Assembly: GCA_022361535.1 (NCBI GenBank)
Contig: JAKSAU010001119.1
Location: 1-48,465 of the forward strand
Reading direction: 5' to 3'
Length of the DNA: 48,465 nucleotides
Source: Desulfobacterales bacterium
GTDB lineage: Bacteria; Desulfobacterota; Desulfobacteria; Desulfobacterales; Desulfobacteraceae
Below the pieces are notes generated by a model. The model worked only from the letters and a program-made list of their open reading frames with translations. It did no database searches and had not been told where the DNA came from. The position numbers were made by a program, and so were the translations under genes. Position 1 is the stretch's first letter, and the number at the start of each line of letters is the position of its first letter. Positions 18,066 to 25,976 of the stretch are shown here, one piece after another.

Positions 18066-18437
18066 TTGGGACCTGATAAGAAAAAAATCGCAGCCCTTGA
18101 AAACAAGATGAATCGTTTAGGTATTAAAAAAGGAGATATCAAGGAGAAATTTATTAAAGCCTCTGGCCGGGGAGGGCAGAAGGTCAATAAAACATCTTCA
18201 GCTGTATTTTTAACCCATATTCCCACCGGAATAAATATTAAAGTGGGTAAACACAGATCCCAACACCTTAATCGGTTTGTTGCCCTTCGCAGCCTGGTGG
18301 AAAAAATTGAAACTGACCAATTTGGTTTACCGGATAAGGCTGCACAAAAAATAGCCCGTCTTAAAAAGCAAAAAAAGAGGAGAAAAAAGAAGGCTAAAAA
18401 GAAAGCCGAAAATTTAGATCAGGAAAACTTAGGTTAA
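18066..18437 (+). CDS. Class I release-factor-like GGQ protein
   Basis: A 123-residue stand-alone RF-1 domain protein. KASGRGGQKVNKTSSAVFL carries the GGQ tripeptide that catalyses peptidyl-tRNA hydrolysis on the ribosome, followed by HIPTGI and KHRSQHLNRFVALRSL. The C-terminus is a long Lys/Arg tail (KKQKKRRKKKAKKKA), as in ArfB/YaeJ and mitochondrial C12orf65-type rescue factors, where it enters the mRNA channel. There is no codon-recognition domain. A role in rescuing stalled ribosomes is inferred. It starts at TTG 18066 with GGAGAT upstream. The gene overlaps the convergent DUF503 gene by four bases at its 3' end. Confidence 0.88.
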   Translation: MGPDKKKIAALENKMNRLGIKKGDIKEKFIKASGRGGQKVNKTSSAVFLTHIPTGINIKVGKHRSQHLNRFVALRSLVEKIETDQFGLPDKAAQKIARLKKQKKRRKKKAKKKAENLDQENLG

Positions 18438-18721
18438 AAATGAATAATCTCTAAAGTTGTATCTGCAATGTAGGCCAATCCCATATCATCTGCCATATTG
18501 AATAGTTTATCGATTTTACCGTTGATTATCCGTGAATCATTACCTGTCATGGCAAAACCGATCTGGGCCCATTCATGGCTGTCGTTGTATCCTGTCTCGG
18601 CAATGGAAACATTGAATTTGGCTGATAACCGGCCGATCATGGATTTTACAATCTTTCGCTTTGCCTTAAGGGAGGCTACGCCATAAAGTTTGAGCTTTAT
18701 TGTGCCGACGCCAACAACCAC
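18434..18721 (-). CDS. DUF503 (YlxP-like) protein
   Basis: A 95-residue DUF503 protein: MVVGVGTIKLKLYGVASLKAKRK has the family's SLKxKR motif, followed by KFNVSIAETGYNDSHEWAQIG. YlxP-type proteins often sit near translation genes (infB/rbfA) in other bacteria; the function is not settled. It starts at GTG with GGCGAG upstream. It is 12 bases downstream of the twofold-repeat gene and probably co-transcribed with it. Confidence 0.88.
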   Translation of the reverse strand: MVVGVGTIKLKLYGVASLKAKRKIVKSMIGRLSAKFNVSIAETGYNDSHEWAQIGFAMTGNDSRIINGKIDKLFNMADDMGLAYIADTTLEIIHF

Positions 18722-18733
18722 GATACACTCGCC

Positions 18734-19165
18734 TTAAAATGCGCCTAGCTGGCAGGGCTTGATTCTTATTTCAAGTTTTTCGCAGGCTGATCCCATATCA
18801 ATTCTGGAAATGTTCAGTTTAGATGCAAGTTTCCAGCAGGTCAGACAGTCAATCCTGCCGTCGGTTTGGGCTTTGAGAATCTGCGCCTGAAGGTCATCTG
18901 AAATCACTACATCAGGGTCAAGATTCTTTTTATTGGGTGCGTAACCGAACAAGCCAAGTTGGCATTTGGCAATCCTAAGTTCAAGAAGATCTGCCTGAAC
19001 GCCAATTTCCCCCGGGGTAAATCCCAAACTTTTGGCAATACGATGAGCAGAGGCACAAAACATAAGCCCGTCACGTGTGGCATCTTGTATCGGGCCTTGT
19101 GTTTCAGGGTTTAATTTGGCGTCAGGATGCTTTTTGGCGTAGTTGCCTTTGTGATTGTGTCCCAT
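18734..19165 (-). CDS. Conserved hypothetical protein with an internal twofold repeat
   Basis: A 143-residue protein not assigned to a named family. A His/Lys-rich N-terminus (MGHNHKGNYAKKHPDAK) precedes two copies of a module of about 45 residues. Copy one runs DGLMFCASAHRIAKSLGF to ADLLELRIAKCQLGLFG. Copy two runs DGRIDCLTCWKLASKLNI to CEKLEIRIKPCQLGAF. Each has a Cys near the start and a (K/A)xCQLG signature near the end, and copy two has CLTC. The pattern resembles a pair of small helical DNA-binding-like or metal-binding units. It is upstream of the DUF503 gene and divergent from the PPDK regulator. Confidence 0.8.
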   Translation of the reverse strand: MGHNHKGNYAKKHPDAKLNPETQGPIQDATRDGLMFCASAHRIAKSLGFTPGEIGVQADLLELRIAKCQLGLFGYAPNKKNLDPDVVISDDLQAQILKAQTDGRIDCLTCWKLASKLNISRIDMGSACEKLEIRIKPCQLGAF

Positions 19166-19248
19166 ATTCTTTGTTTGACTCTTTTTTAAGGTTTTTGTAT
19201 TTGTCTTTTTTATAACTTAAAACCCTCACGTGATAAAGGCCTTATTTT

Positions 19249-20100
19249 ATGATAGACGAACTTGCCTCAAACAAATTCCAAATGATTTATATTGCATCAT
19301 GCGGAGAAGGGATTAATGCGTTTCATCTGGTTGAATCAACTCTTGTCCAATTTCCGGATACCGATATAACTGTGGTGAAAATGCCGCATATCAGGACCGA
19401 AAGCCAGGTTGACGGCCTAATTGATAAGGTCAAGGATATAGAAAGTCTTATAGTTCATACCATTGTAGATTCAAAGCTTCGAAAGTATCTTACAAGGAAA
19501 GGTATCGAAAACCATATTGTCACCATTGATCTTATGGGGCCGATTATTTCAAAAATTGAAACCTTTCTTGATGAGCCGCCTCTTGAAAAACCCGGTCTTT
19601 ACCGGGAAATCCATCAGGTCGATCTGCAGCAAGTCTCTGCTATTGATTTTGCACTTGCCCACGATGACGGTCTAAATCCTGATAGCCTTACAGATGCTGA
19701 AATTGTTTTGGTCGGACTGTCCAGAGCCGGCAAAACACCTTTGTCTATGTATATGGGGGTTATGGGGTGGAAAGTGGCAAATATCCCTTTTGTACCCGGT
19801 GTGCCAATGCCAGAGACACTTGATGATGTTGATCGGCGCAGGGTCATTGCCTTAAACATTAATAGCCAGCAATTATTGTCTCATAGAAAGATGCGTCAAG
19901 AAAGCCTGGGAGCAACAGATCTTTATTCTTATGCAGGCAAGGAGGACATTGAAGAGGAAATTCGTCATGCCCAAAAGTATTACATCACCAAAGGCTTCTC
20001 CATGATCAATGTCAGCAGTAAACCGATTGAAACCAGCGCCGAAGAAATCATTGAGATGATTACGCGCAGGTTTAAAGAAAATGCCCACATCCGAAGTTAA
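19249..20100 (+). CDS. Pyruvate, phosphate dikinase regulatory protein (bifunctional Ser/Thr kinase/pyrophosphorylase, DUF299)
   Basis: A 283-residue protein of the PPDK/PEP synthase regulatory family. Members inactivate the dikinase by ADP-dependent phosphorylation of an active-site Thr and reactivate it by phosphate-dependent dephosphorylation. The visible P-loop-like motif is VGLSRAGKTPLSMY (about 155-168), followed by the conserved KVANIPFVPGVPMPETL and the late SMINVSSKPIETSAEEI. The length is typical. The likely partner is the ppdK gene at 23081-25792 on the opposite strand. Its downstream neighbour CheR is convergent. Confidence 0.93.
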   Translation: MIDELASNKFQMIYIASCGEGINAFHLVESTLVQFPDTDITVVKMPHIRTESQVDGLIDKVKDIESLIVHTIVDSKLRKYLTRKGIENHIVTIDLMGPIISKIETFLDEPPLEKPGLYREIHQVDLQQVSAIDFALAHDDGLNPDSLTDAEIVLVGLSRAGKTPLSMYMGVMGWKVANIPFVPGVPMPETLDDVDRRRVIALNINSQQLLSHRKMRQESLGATDLYSYAGKEDIEEEIRHAQKYYITKGFSMINVSSKPIETSAEEIIEMITRRFKENAHIRS

Positions 20101-20172
20101 GCTGCACAAACCTATGATCATGCAATCATTAACGATGTTTTATACAGGCTGTGCCGGATAAAAGACTTTGGT

Positions 20173-20973
20173 TTACTTAACATAAAGGCTTGGAATTTTA
20201 GGAACAGACTTAAATTTGTGGTTCATATTCATCAGGCTTTCGGCATTGCCGATGGCAAAGTATCCATTTGGCCGGATGGTATTGTAAAGCTTAGTGACGA
20301 CTCTTTCACTGGTAGGCGGGTCAAAGTAAATCATGACATTCCTGCAGGAAACAGCATCAAACTGTATTGAAGAAGAAATATTGTCCGTCACTAGGTTAAA
20401 GCGATCAAAATGGACTTTGGCTGCGATCTCTTTTTTAATGCGGACAAACCCTTTGTATTTTCCAGACCCTTGTTGAAAATACGTATGAAGCAGGGGTGTT
20501 GGAATTTTTTTTATTTTATCGGTTCTGTAAATGCCGCGCCTGGCTGTCGCAAGAACCGTGTGAGATATGTCTGTTGCGAAAATAGAGAATAAAAGCCCTT
20601 GAGCAGCCAACTGCACCGCAATTGAATATGGCTCGTCTCCTGTTGAACATGCCGCGCACCAAATTTTAAAAGGCCGCTTCCCTGCATCTTTGTGTTGGGC
20701 AAGCTTGCTGACAATATACGAAAGGCTGTTGTTTTCCCTGAAAAAAAAAGAATGGTTTGTGGTAACCGTATCAATGAATTCAACCACTTCTTGTTCGTTG
20801 CTTTTAAGATAGGTCAAATAGTCCTTGAAATTTTTTTTGGTTACCCGCATTCGTTTAGCGATTTTTGATTTTAACAGTTCGAGCTTACCCTCGTGGAGGT
20901 TGATGCCTGAAATGCTGTAAACCATATCTTTTAGTTCGCGAAACTGCTTTTTGGAAAGAACTATGGAATTCAT
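20173..20973 (-). CDS. cheR: CheR-type protein-glutamate O-methyltransferase
   Basis: A 266-residue S-adenosylmethionine-dependent methyltransferase of chemoreceptors. It has the N-terminal all-helical CheR domain, then TTNHSFFFRE, the SAM site CAACSTGDEPYSIA, IFATDIS, and CRNVMIYF. The ending NMNHKFKSVP is also typical. No cheB, cheA or receptor gene is in the window, so it is an orphan, possibly acting on a distant cluster. The frame is open to a TTG at 21036, adding a hydrophobic leader (FFIFTFFFALYYYL) that is not normal for CheR. The ATG at 20973 fits the family, although no clear ribosome site precedes it. Confidence 0.9.
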   Translation of the reverse strand: MNSIVLSKKQFRELKDMVYSISGINLHEGKLELLKSKIAKRMRVTKKNFKDYLTYLKSNEQEVVEFIDTVTTNHSFFFRENNSLSYIVSKLAQHKDAGKRPFKIWCAACSTGDEPYSIAVQLAAQGLLFSIFATDISHTVLATARRGIYRTDKIKKIPTPLLHTYFQQGSGKYKGFVRIKKEIAAKVHFDRFNLVTDNISSSIQFDAVSCRNVMIYFDPPTSERVVTKLYNTIRPNGYFAIGNAESLMNMNHKFKSVPKIPSLYVK

Positions 20974-20991
20974 GGATAAATAATAATATAA

Positions 20992-21408
20992 AGCAAAAAA
21001 GAAAGTAAATATAAAAAAAGAACAGCATATTTCCAAGGAACTGGCATCGACCCGAAGCAGACATTTAACGAACGCAGGAAGTATAAGGATATCTGGTCTC
21101 GGCTCTTTATTTGGCTGAACTTTTTTGCCTGGGCAGGGATACTTATTGCTCTATTGGTTTTTCATCGGGCTCAACCTGAATTTGAAACTTTTTTTGACCG
21201 GTTCTACCAGTTAAACCTGAGGACCTATTGGGACAAGGAATATATCCGTTATCTGGTTTACGTGGTTGGAGCAGGTCTTGCAGTAAGTGTAGCCGGGTTG
21301 TGGCTGGCATTATTTCGGGCCAGGCGCAAAACCGACTATAAAAAGTCTATTCTCATTCTTGGCTTATTGTATATCATTTTGTTTTTATCATCATGGATCT
21401 TGTTGTAG
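20992..21408 (+). CDS. Predicted three-TM membrane protein with no standard start codon
   Basis: The frame is open from a stop ending at 20991 to 21408 (139 codons). It reads like protein throughout (AYFQGTGIDPKQTFNERRKY, then LFIWLNFFAWAGILIALLVF). Three transmembrane segments lie near residues 50-70, 99-120 and 127-146 of the open frame. The first usable start is TTG 21154, which would cut off the first 54 codons including most of the first membrane segment. Upstream, ATGGATAAA at 20972 is two codons from a stop in another frame, so an indel in the taataatata tract (20981-20990) may have separated start and body. Family unknown. Confidence 0.6.
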   Translation, partial: SKKESKYKKRTAYFQGTGIDPKQTFNERRKYKDIWSRLFIWLNFFAWAGILIALLVFHRAQPEFETFFDRFYQLNLRTYWDKEYIRYLVYVVGAGLAVSVAGLWLALFRARRKTDYKKSILILGLLYIILFLSSWILL

Positions 21409-21532
21409 GACTAAAACTCTTCTGCGTTTTAGCGAATTTTTGGGTTTCTTTGTCTAAAAATATAATCCGGTATCAAGAAACACGGGGGATAAACCGATAT
21501 CTATTCATATATAACCGAATCGGGGAATGAAT

Positions 21533-22339
21533 ATGATACGCTATATTGTCTTTGTCCTTTCAATTTTGATGATTACCACAACCTGCCCGGCCAGGGATTT
21601 TATGGTTGAATTCGTTGAAGAACATTACAATGAGACAGGACAGGAATATTCAAAACAACCTGTTATTTACCATTCCATACAAGTGCGGTCTAACGCCGGC
21701 CCAAAGCTGTTGATATTATCAGGGAGTAATCCTGATTATCGCAGATGGCTCAGGCATTACATCGCCGAAGATAAAAATTTTATGGTAAAAGTGCCTGAGG
21801 ATCAAAACGATGCGTTTATTTCTTCCAGGGTTTTTGAAATCGAGGTTACCCGGATTCATCCGTTTAACGGACAAAAATGGGCACCCGGAGCTGACGGTAT
21901 ACTGGCCAACACGTCCAAGTCTCCTATTAAAGGTGCTCGGATTCTACATGGGGACCGCCATATTCTGGTGCTTGACTCCAACACCAAACGCAGCAATCTG
22001 ATGACATCAGTCATTAACCGTATGGGTTACACAGCAATGATTTCAAGGGATGGAGAGCAGGCGTTACACCTTTTTCGAAATCAACCTGAAAAATTTAAAA
22101 TGATTATTGCCAATCATGATGTTCCCGGTATGGGAGGCGAAGCGTTTATCAACAATCTGCTTAAAATTGATCACCAGATTCCCATACTTGTGGAAACCGG
22201 TTACAACAATGAAAAGACAAAAGAACAATATTTATCAAAATTTTCAGGGGCTGGTACGGTCATAATCAAGTCAGTCGCCCTGGATAACCTTCAAAACACC
22301 ATAAAACAACTCGTCGAGCCCATGAAAGCCAATGGATAA
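21533..22339 (+). CDS. Exported protein with a degenerate receiver (REC-like) domain
   Basis: An N-terminal signal/anchor (MIRYIVFVLSILMITTTCPA) is followed by about 110 residues of unassigned sequence and then a response-regulator-like domain. That domain reads HILVLDSN, LHLFRNQPEKFKMIIANHDV, PILVETGYN and VIIKS. Counted from ATG 21527, the acceptor Asp is replaced by Asn196, while Asp150, Thr224 and Lys248 remain at the expected spacing. So it is a pseudo-receiver, and apparently outside the cytoplasm. ATG 21527 is also possible, but 21533 is better placed behind GGGGA. The stop overlaps the next gene by eight bases. I do not know a named family for the N-terminal half. Confidence 0.75.
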   Translation: MIRYIVFVLSILMITTTCPARDFMVEFVEEHYNETGQEYSKQPVIYHSIQVRSNAGPKLLILSGSNPDYRRWLRHYIAEDKNFMVKVPEDQNDAFISSRVFEIEVTRIHPFNGQKWAPGADGILANTSKSPIKGARILHGDRHILVLDSNTKRSNLMTSVINRMGYTAMISRDGEQALHLFRNQPEKFKMIIANHDVPGMGGEAFINNLLKIDHQIPILVETGYNNEKTKEQYLSKFSGAGTVIIKSVALDNLQNTIKQLVEPMKANG

Positions 22340-22763
22340 TATGCCTAAATCAATTTTTGCAGGATTCCTTGCTCTGTTGCTATTAACCAGCCTTGTTTTT
22401 GCCCAGGAAGAAGCGTTTTACGAGTATGAAGCAGGCTTTAAGAATTTTATAAAATGTGAGCTAACCAGGACAGATGCTGTAAATCATTTCAAAGGCAAAG
22501 AATTCACCATTACCATGATCAATCTTCACAACATCCAAACCGAATCGGGTATGCATATTCTGACCGGAGCGGTTCAATGTTTTGTGGAAGGTGAATACAA
22601 AACCTTATATCCTGCAGTGGCAGTTCGAAAAGTTGGAGGCAAGTCAGTCGTTTCCTATTATACGATCCGAAAAAAGGATTTCCGTATCCTTGGAACCGAG
22701 CTTATCCGGTATCCTTACAAGGAAAGATGTCCATGGAGCCGTTATTGGGTCGACGTGGACTGA
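22332..22763 (+). CDS. Exported hypothetical protein
   Basis: A 143-residue protein with a clear signal peptide (SIFAGFLALLLLTSLVFAQ, cleavage near Ala-Gln-Glu). The mature part is short and beta-rich with three Cys (CELTR, VQCFVEG, ERCPW) that may form a disulphide in the periplasm. It overlaps the 3' end of the pseudo-receiver gene by eight bases, so the two are translationally linked and probably act together. ATG 22341 is an alternative start. No family recognised. Confidence 0.75.
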   Translation: MDNMPKSIFAGFLALLLLTSLVFAQEEAFYEYEAGFKNFIKCELTRTDAVNHFKGKEFTITMINLHNIQTESGMHILTGAVQCFVEGEYKTLYPAVAVRKVGGKSVVSYYTIRKKDFRILGTELIRYPYKERCPWSRYWVDVD

Positions 22764-23014
22764 TTTTTTCTTTGTACCAGTTTTGATAGTAAATTTCCGA
22801 TTACAAATACCGACCCGTTTATTCTAAGACGCGGCTGCCGAATTTTTTTATAAAAAATACGCCTGATGCCGTCTTCTTAGAACAAACGAGCCTAAGTGAT
22901 CAAGCGGCACCCTTCATTTGAGAATGCTATAGACAATTAATTGACCCGTATTATAGTGACATATCTTTTTGAGAAGCGTTATAAAGCCAAATGATTGGCT
23001 TACACTTAAAGCTA
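22764..23014. other. Spacer without a supportable gene
   Basis: It is AT-rich and I see no coding frame. A small perfect hairpin, aagccaa/ttggctt (22984-23001), precedes the bidirectional terminator. Confidence 0.5.
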
Positions 23015-23051
23015 AAAAGGCCTGATCCGTATTTTAGGGATCAGGCCTTTT
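23015..23051. terminator. Bidirectional rho-independent terminator
   Basis: A fourteen-base-pair perfect stem, aaaaggcctgatcc/ggatcaggcctttt, has a nine-base loop. A-rich left and T-rich right flanks let it work for the plus-strand exported-protein operon and for ppdK on the minus strand. Confidence 0.9.
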
Positions 23052-23080
23052 AATATAGAAATTTTGGTGTTAATGCAGCA

Positions 23081-25792
23081 TCATGGATACATAATCGCAG
23101 CCTGGGCTGCGGCAAGCCGCGCAATAGGAACACGGTAAGGTGAGCAGGATACATAGGTCAATCCGGCTTTATGGCAGAAAACAACTGATTCAGGGTCTCC
23201 GCCATGCTCACCGCAGATGCCAAGTTTTATATCAGGCCGGGTTTTGCGTCCGCCTTCGACTGCAGTCGTAATCAAACTTCCCACAGCTTCCTGGTCAAGG
23301 GTTTCAAACGGATCTGAACTTAATATCGCATTATCGATATAATCGTTCATGAATGATCCTATATCATCCCTGGAAAACCCAAAGGTCATCTGGGTCAGAT
23401 CGTTAGTGCCAAAAGAAAAGAACTGGGCATAGTCAGCCATTTTGTCGGCAATTAGTGCAGCCCGCGGGATTTCGATCATCGTACCGAACATATAAGGCAA
23501 AGATTCTCTTTCGTATTTAGCAAGAGCATCTTTATAACATTCCATTACTATTTTATTGGTAAATGCAAGTTCCTTTTCGTTGCAGGTGACAGGTACCATG
23601 ATTTCCGGCAATGGGTTTTTACCATCAACCACGAGTTCAGCACATGCTTCGAAAATGGCTTTTACCTGCATCCTGGTAATTTCAGGATAAGTGATCCCCA
23701 ATCTTACCCCCCTGTGACCAATCATGGGGTTAGATTCCATAAGGTGCTCGCTGCGTTTTGCAATCTCTTCAATGTCAATTCTCAAGGCGTCTGCAATTTC
23801 CTGCTGGTTTTCTTCAGACTGGGGGACAAATTCATGGAGAGGCGGGTCCAGAAGACGCATGGTCACAGGCAGGTTGTCCATGACCTCCAAGGTGGCTTTA
23901 ATCTCTTCCTTAACAAATGGAAAAAGCTCATCTAAGGCGGTGCGTCGTTCTTCTAATGTTTTGCTCAAAATCATTTTGCGAAGCAGAAACAAGGGCCGAT
24001 CAGAGTCAGAACCGTAGAACATATGTTCTGTTCTGAACAGACCAATACCTTGGGCACCGAACTCAAGAGCTGTTTTAGCATCATCAGGTGTATCAGCATT
24101 TGTTCTGACTTTCATGGTCCGGTATTTGTCGGCAATTGCCATGAATTTTTGGAATTTAGGATTTTCAGAGGCATCTTTCATTTTAAGACGTCCGTCATAA
24201 ACAATCCCCTTGGTGCCATTGAGAGTGAAAAAGTCCCCTTCTTTAAAAACGCGCGTGCCGACTCTCAGCTCTTTGTTTTCAAAGTCGGGTTTAATGGCTC
24301 CTGCGCCAACAATACAGCATTTGCCCCATCCTCTTGCAACCAAAGCTGCATGGGATGTCATGCCGCCGCGAGCAGTAAGAATTGCAGAAGCAGCCCTCAT
24401 TCCCTCAATATCTTCAGGATTGGTTTCTTCACGAACCAGGATGACTTTTTTGTCAGATTTTGCCCAACGCACAGCATCTTCTGCAGTAAAAACGATCTGG
24501 CCCCAAGCACCGCCAGGTCCTGCAGGTAAACCTTCTGCTACACGGACAGCCGTGTTTTCTTCCGCCGGATCTACAATGGGGTGGAGCATGTCATCTAAAA
24601 TTTTTGGATCAAGACGGCATACCATTGTCTTTTCATCAATGGTGCCTTCATCAAGCATGTCCATAGCCATGTTCAGTGCGGCTGTCGCTGTGCGCTTACC
24701 AACCCTGCACTGAAGCATGTATAATTTGCCTTCCTGGATGGTGAACTCAATGTCCTGCATATCTTTGTAATGAGATTCTAAAAGATTGCGGATTTCAAAA
24801 AGCTGGTCATAAAGCTTGGGCATTGCCTCTTCAAGAGAGTCAAGGTGCTCGTTCTGGTTGTTTTTGGTATCATTGTTCAACGGATTCGGGGTTCTGATTC
24901 CAGCGACCACGTCCTCACCCTGGGCATTGATTAACCATTCTCCATAGAACTTGTTGTCGCCGGTGGCAGGATCTCTTGTAAACGCAACGCCAGTCGCAGA
25001 GGTGTCGCCCATATTACCAAATACCATGGCTTGCACATTTACAGCAGTTCCCCAATTGTCAGGTATGTGTTCTATTCTACGGTATGAAACAGCACGTTTA
25101 CCATTCCAGCTTTTGAAAACAGCACCAATGGAGCCCATAAGCTGTTCTTTGGGATCATCCGGGAAGTCCGCATCCAAATCTTCTCGAATCTTTTTTTTGA
25201 AACGCTCACATAAGGATTTTAGATCATCTGTAGATATGTCAGTATCGTTGTCATACCCCTTGTCGTTTTTGAGATTATTCATCATCATCTCAAGGTTAAG
25301 CCGGATTCCCATACCGTCTTTGGGCTGAACCTGTTCAGCCTTTTCCATAACCACATCAGAATACATCATGATCAGGCGACGGTATGCGTCATACACAAAC
25401 CATTCATTTCCTGTTTTTTTAATAAGGCCCGGGATGGTAGCAGAACAAAGGCCGACATTAAGGATGGTTTCCATCATTCCTGGCATGGAACTTCTTGCAC
25501 CGGACCTGCAGGAGACAAGCAGGGGATTTTCCGGATCACCAAAAATCATTCCGGTCTGTGCCTCGATATTGGTCATGGCTTTGAGGGTCTCGGCTTCAAG
25601 GGTATCTGGAAAACGGCCGTTTAGATCAAAATAATGATTGCAACACTCGGTGGATATTGTAAAGCCCGGGGGAACGGGAAGGCCAAGTTTTGCCATCTCA
25701 GCCAGGTTGGCGCCTTTTCCGCCCAGAAGGTTCTTCTGTCCGGCATCTCCATCTGTCTTTTCTGGCCCGAATTCATAAATGTACTTGGTCAT
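23081..25792 (-). CDS. ppdK: Pyruvate, phosphate dikinase
   Basis: A 903-residue full-length PPDK, which interconverts pyruvate + ATP + phosphate and PEP + AMP + pyrophosphate in the cytoplasm. The N-terminal ATP-grasp domain (GGKGANLAEMAKLGLPVPPGF) is followed by the phosphohistidine domain GGMTSHAALVARG with His481. The preceding Thr in MTSH is the usual target of the regulatory protein. The C-terminal PEP/pyruvate TIM barrel has GLFRTEHMF, NDLTQMTFGFSRDD and CGEHGGDP. The start is ATG 25792. It is divergent from the ABC-F gene and ends at a strong terminator. In sulfate reducers PPDK can serve gluconeogenesis or pyrophosphate use; the direction here is not determinable. Confidence 0.97.
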   Translation of the reverse strand: MTKYIYEFGPEKTDGDAGQKNLLGGKGANLAEMAKLGLPVPPGFTISTECCNHYFDLNGRFPDTLEAETLKAMTNIEAQTGMIFGDPENPLLVSCRSGARSSMPGMMETILNVGLCSATIPGLIKKTGNEWFVYDAYRRLIMMYSDVVMEKAEQVQPKDGMGIRLNLEMMMNNLKNDKGYDNDTDISTDDLKSLCERFKKKIREDLDADFPDDPKEQLMGSIGAVFKSWNGKRAVSYRRIEHIPDNWGTAVNVQAMVFGNMGDTSATGVAFTRDPATGDNKFYGEWLINAQGEDVVAGIRTPNPLNNDTKNNQNEHLDSLEEAMPKLYDQLFEIRNLLESHYKDMQDIEFTIQEGKLYMLQCRVGKRTATAALNMAMDMLDEGTIDEKTMVCRLDPKILDDMLHPIVDPAEENTAVRVAEGLPAGPGGAWGQIVFTAEDAVRWAKSDKKVILVREETNPEDIEGMRAASAILTARGGMTSHAALVARGWGKCCIVGAGAIKPDFENKELRVGTRVFKEGDFFTLNGTKGIVYDGRLKMKDASENPKFQKFMAIADKYRTMKVRTNADTPDDAKTALEFGAQGIGLFRTEHMFYGSDSDRPLFLLRKMILSKTLEERRTALDELFPFVKEEIKATLEVMDNLPVTMRLLDPPLHEFVPQSEENQQEIADALRIDIEEIAKRSEHLMESNPMIGHRGVRLGITYPEITRMQVKAIFEACAELVVDGKNPLPEIMVPVTCNEKELAFTNKIVMECYKDALAKYERESLPYMFGTMIEIPRAALIADKMADYAQFFSFGTNDLTQMTFGFSRDDIGSFMNDYIDNAILSSDPFETLDQEAVGSLITTAVEGGRKTRPDIKLGICGEHGGDPESVVFCHKAGLTYVSCSPYRVPIARLAAAQAAIMYP

Positions 25793-25976
25793 TTTGTCCT
25801 CTGAAATTGTGTGTGATCATAGGTTATCGTTAAATTATATTCTTTAGAACTAAAGCAAAAATCAAGTCAAGTAAAATCTTGTATTTATAAATATCTGTTC
25901 CAGTGTTATGATACCTATTTTTCGTTAGCTGCCGGTGTGCGGCAGTCAATGATGGGATACAGGATACAAAAGACAG

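Noticed and set aside
20974..21036. Hydrophobic N-terminal extension of CheR
   Set aside because: CheR is cytoplasmic and starts with the helical domain. The extension begins at TTG and overlaps the opposite membrane-protein frame.
24210..24713. Long antisense frames inside ppdK
   Set aside because: They are shadows of a strongly conserved gene on the other strand, rich in Ser/Arg/Pro as expected of antisense reading.
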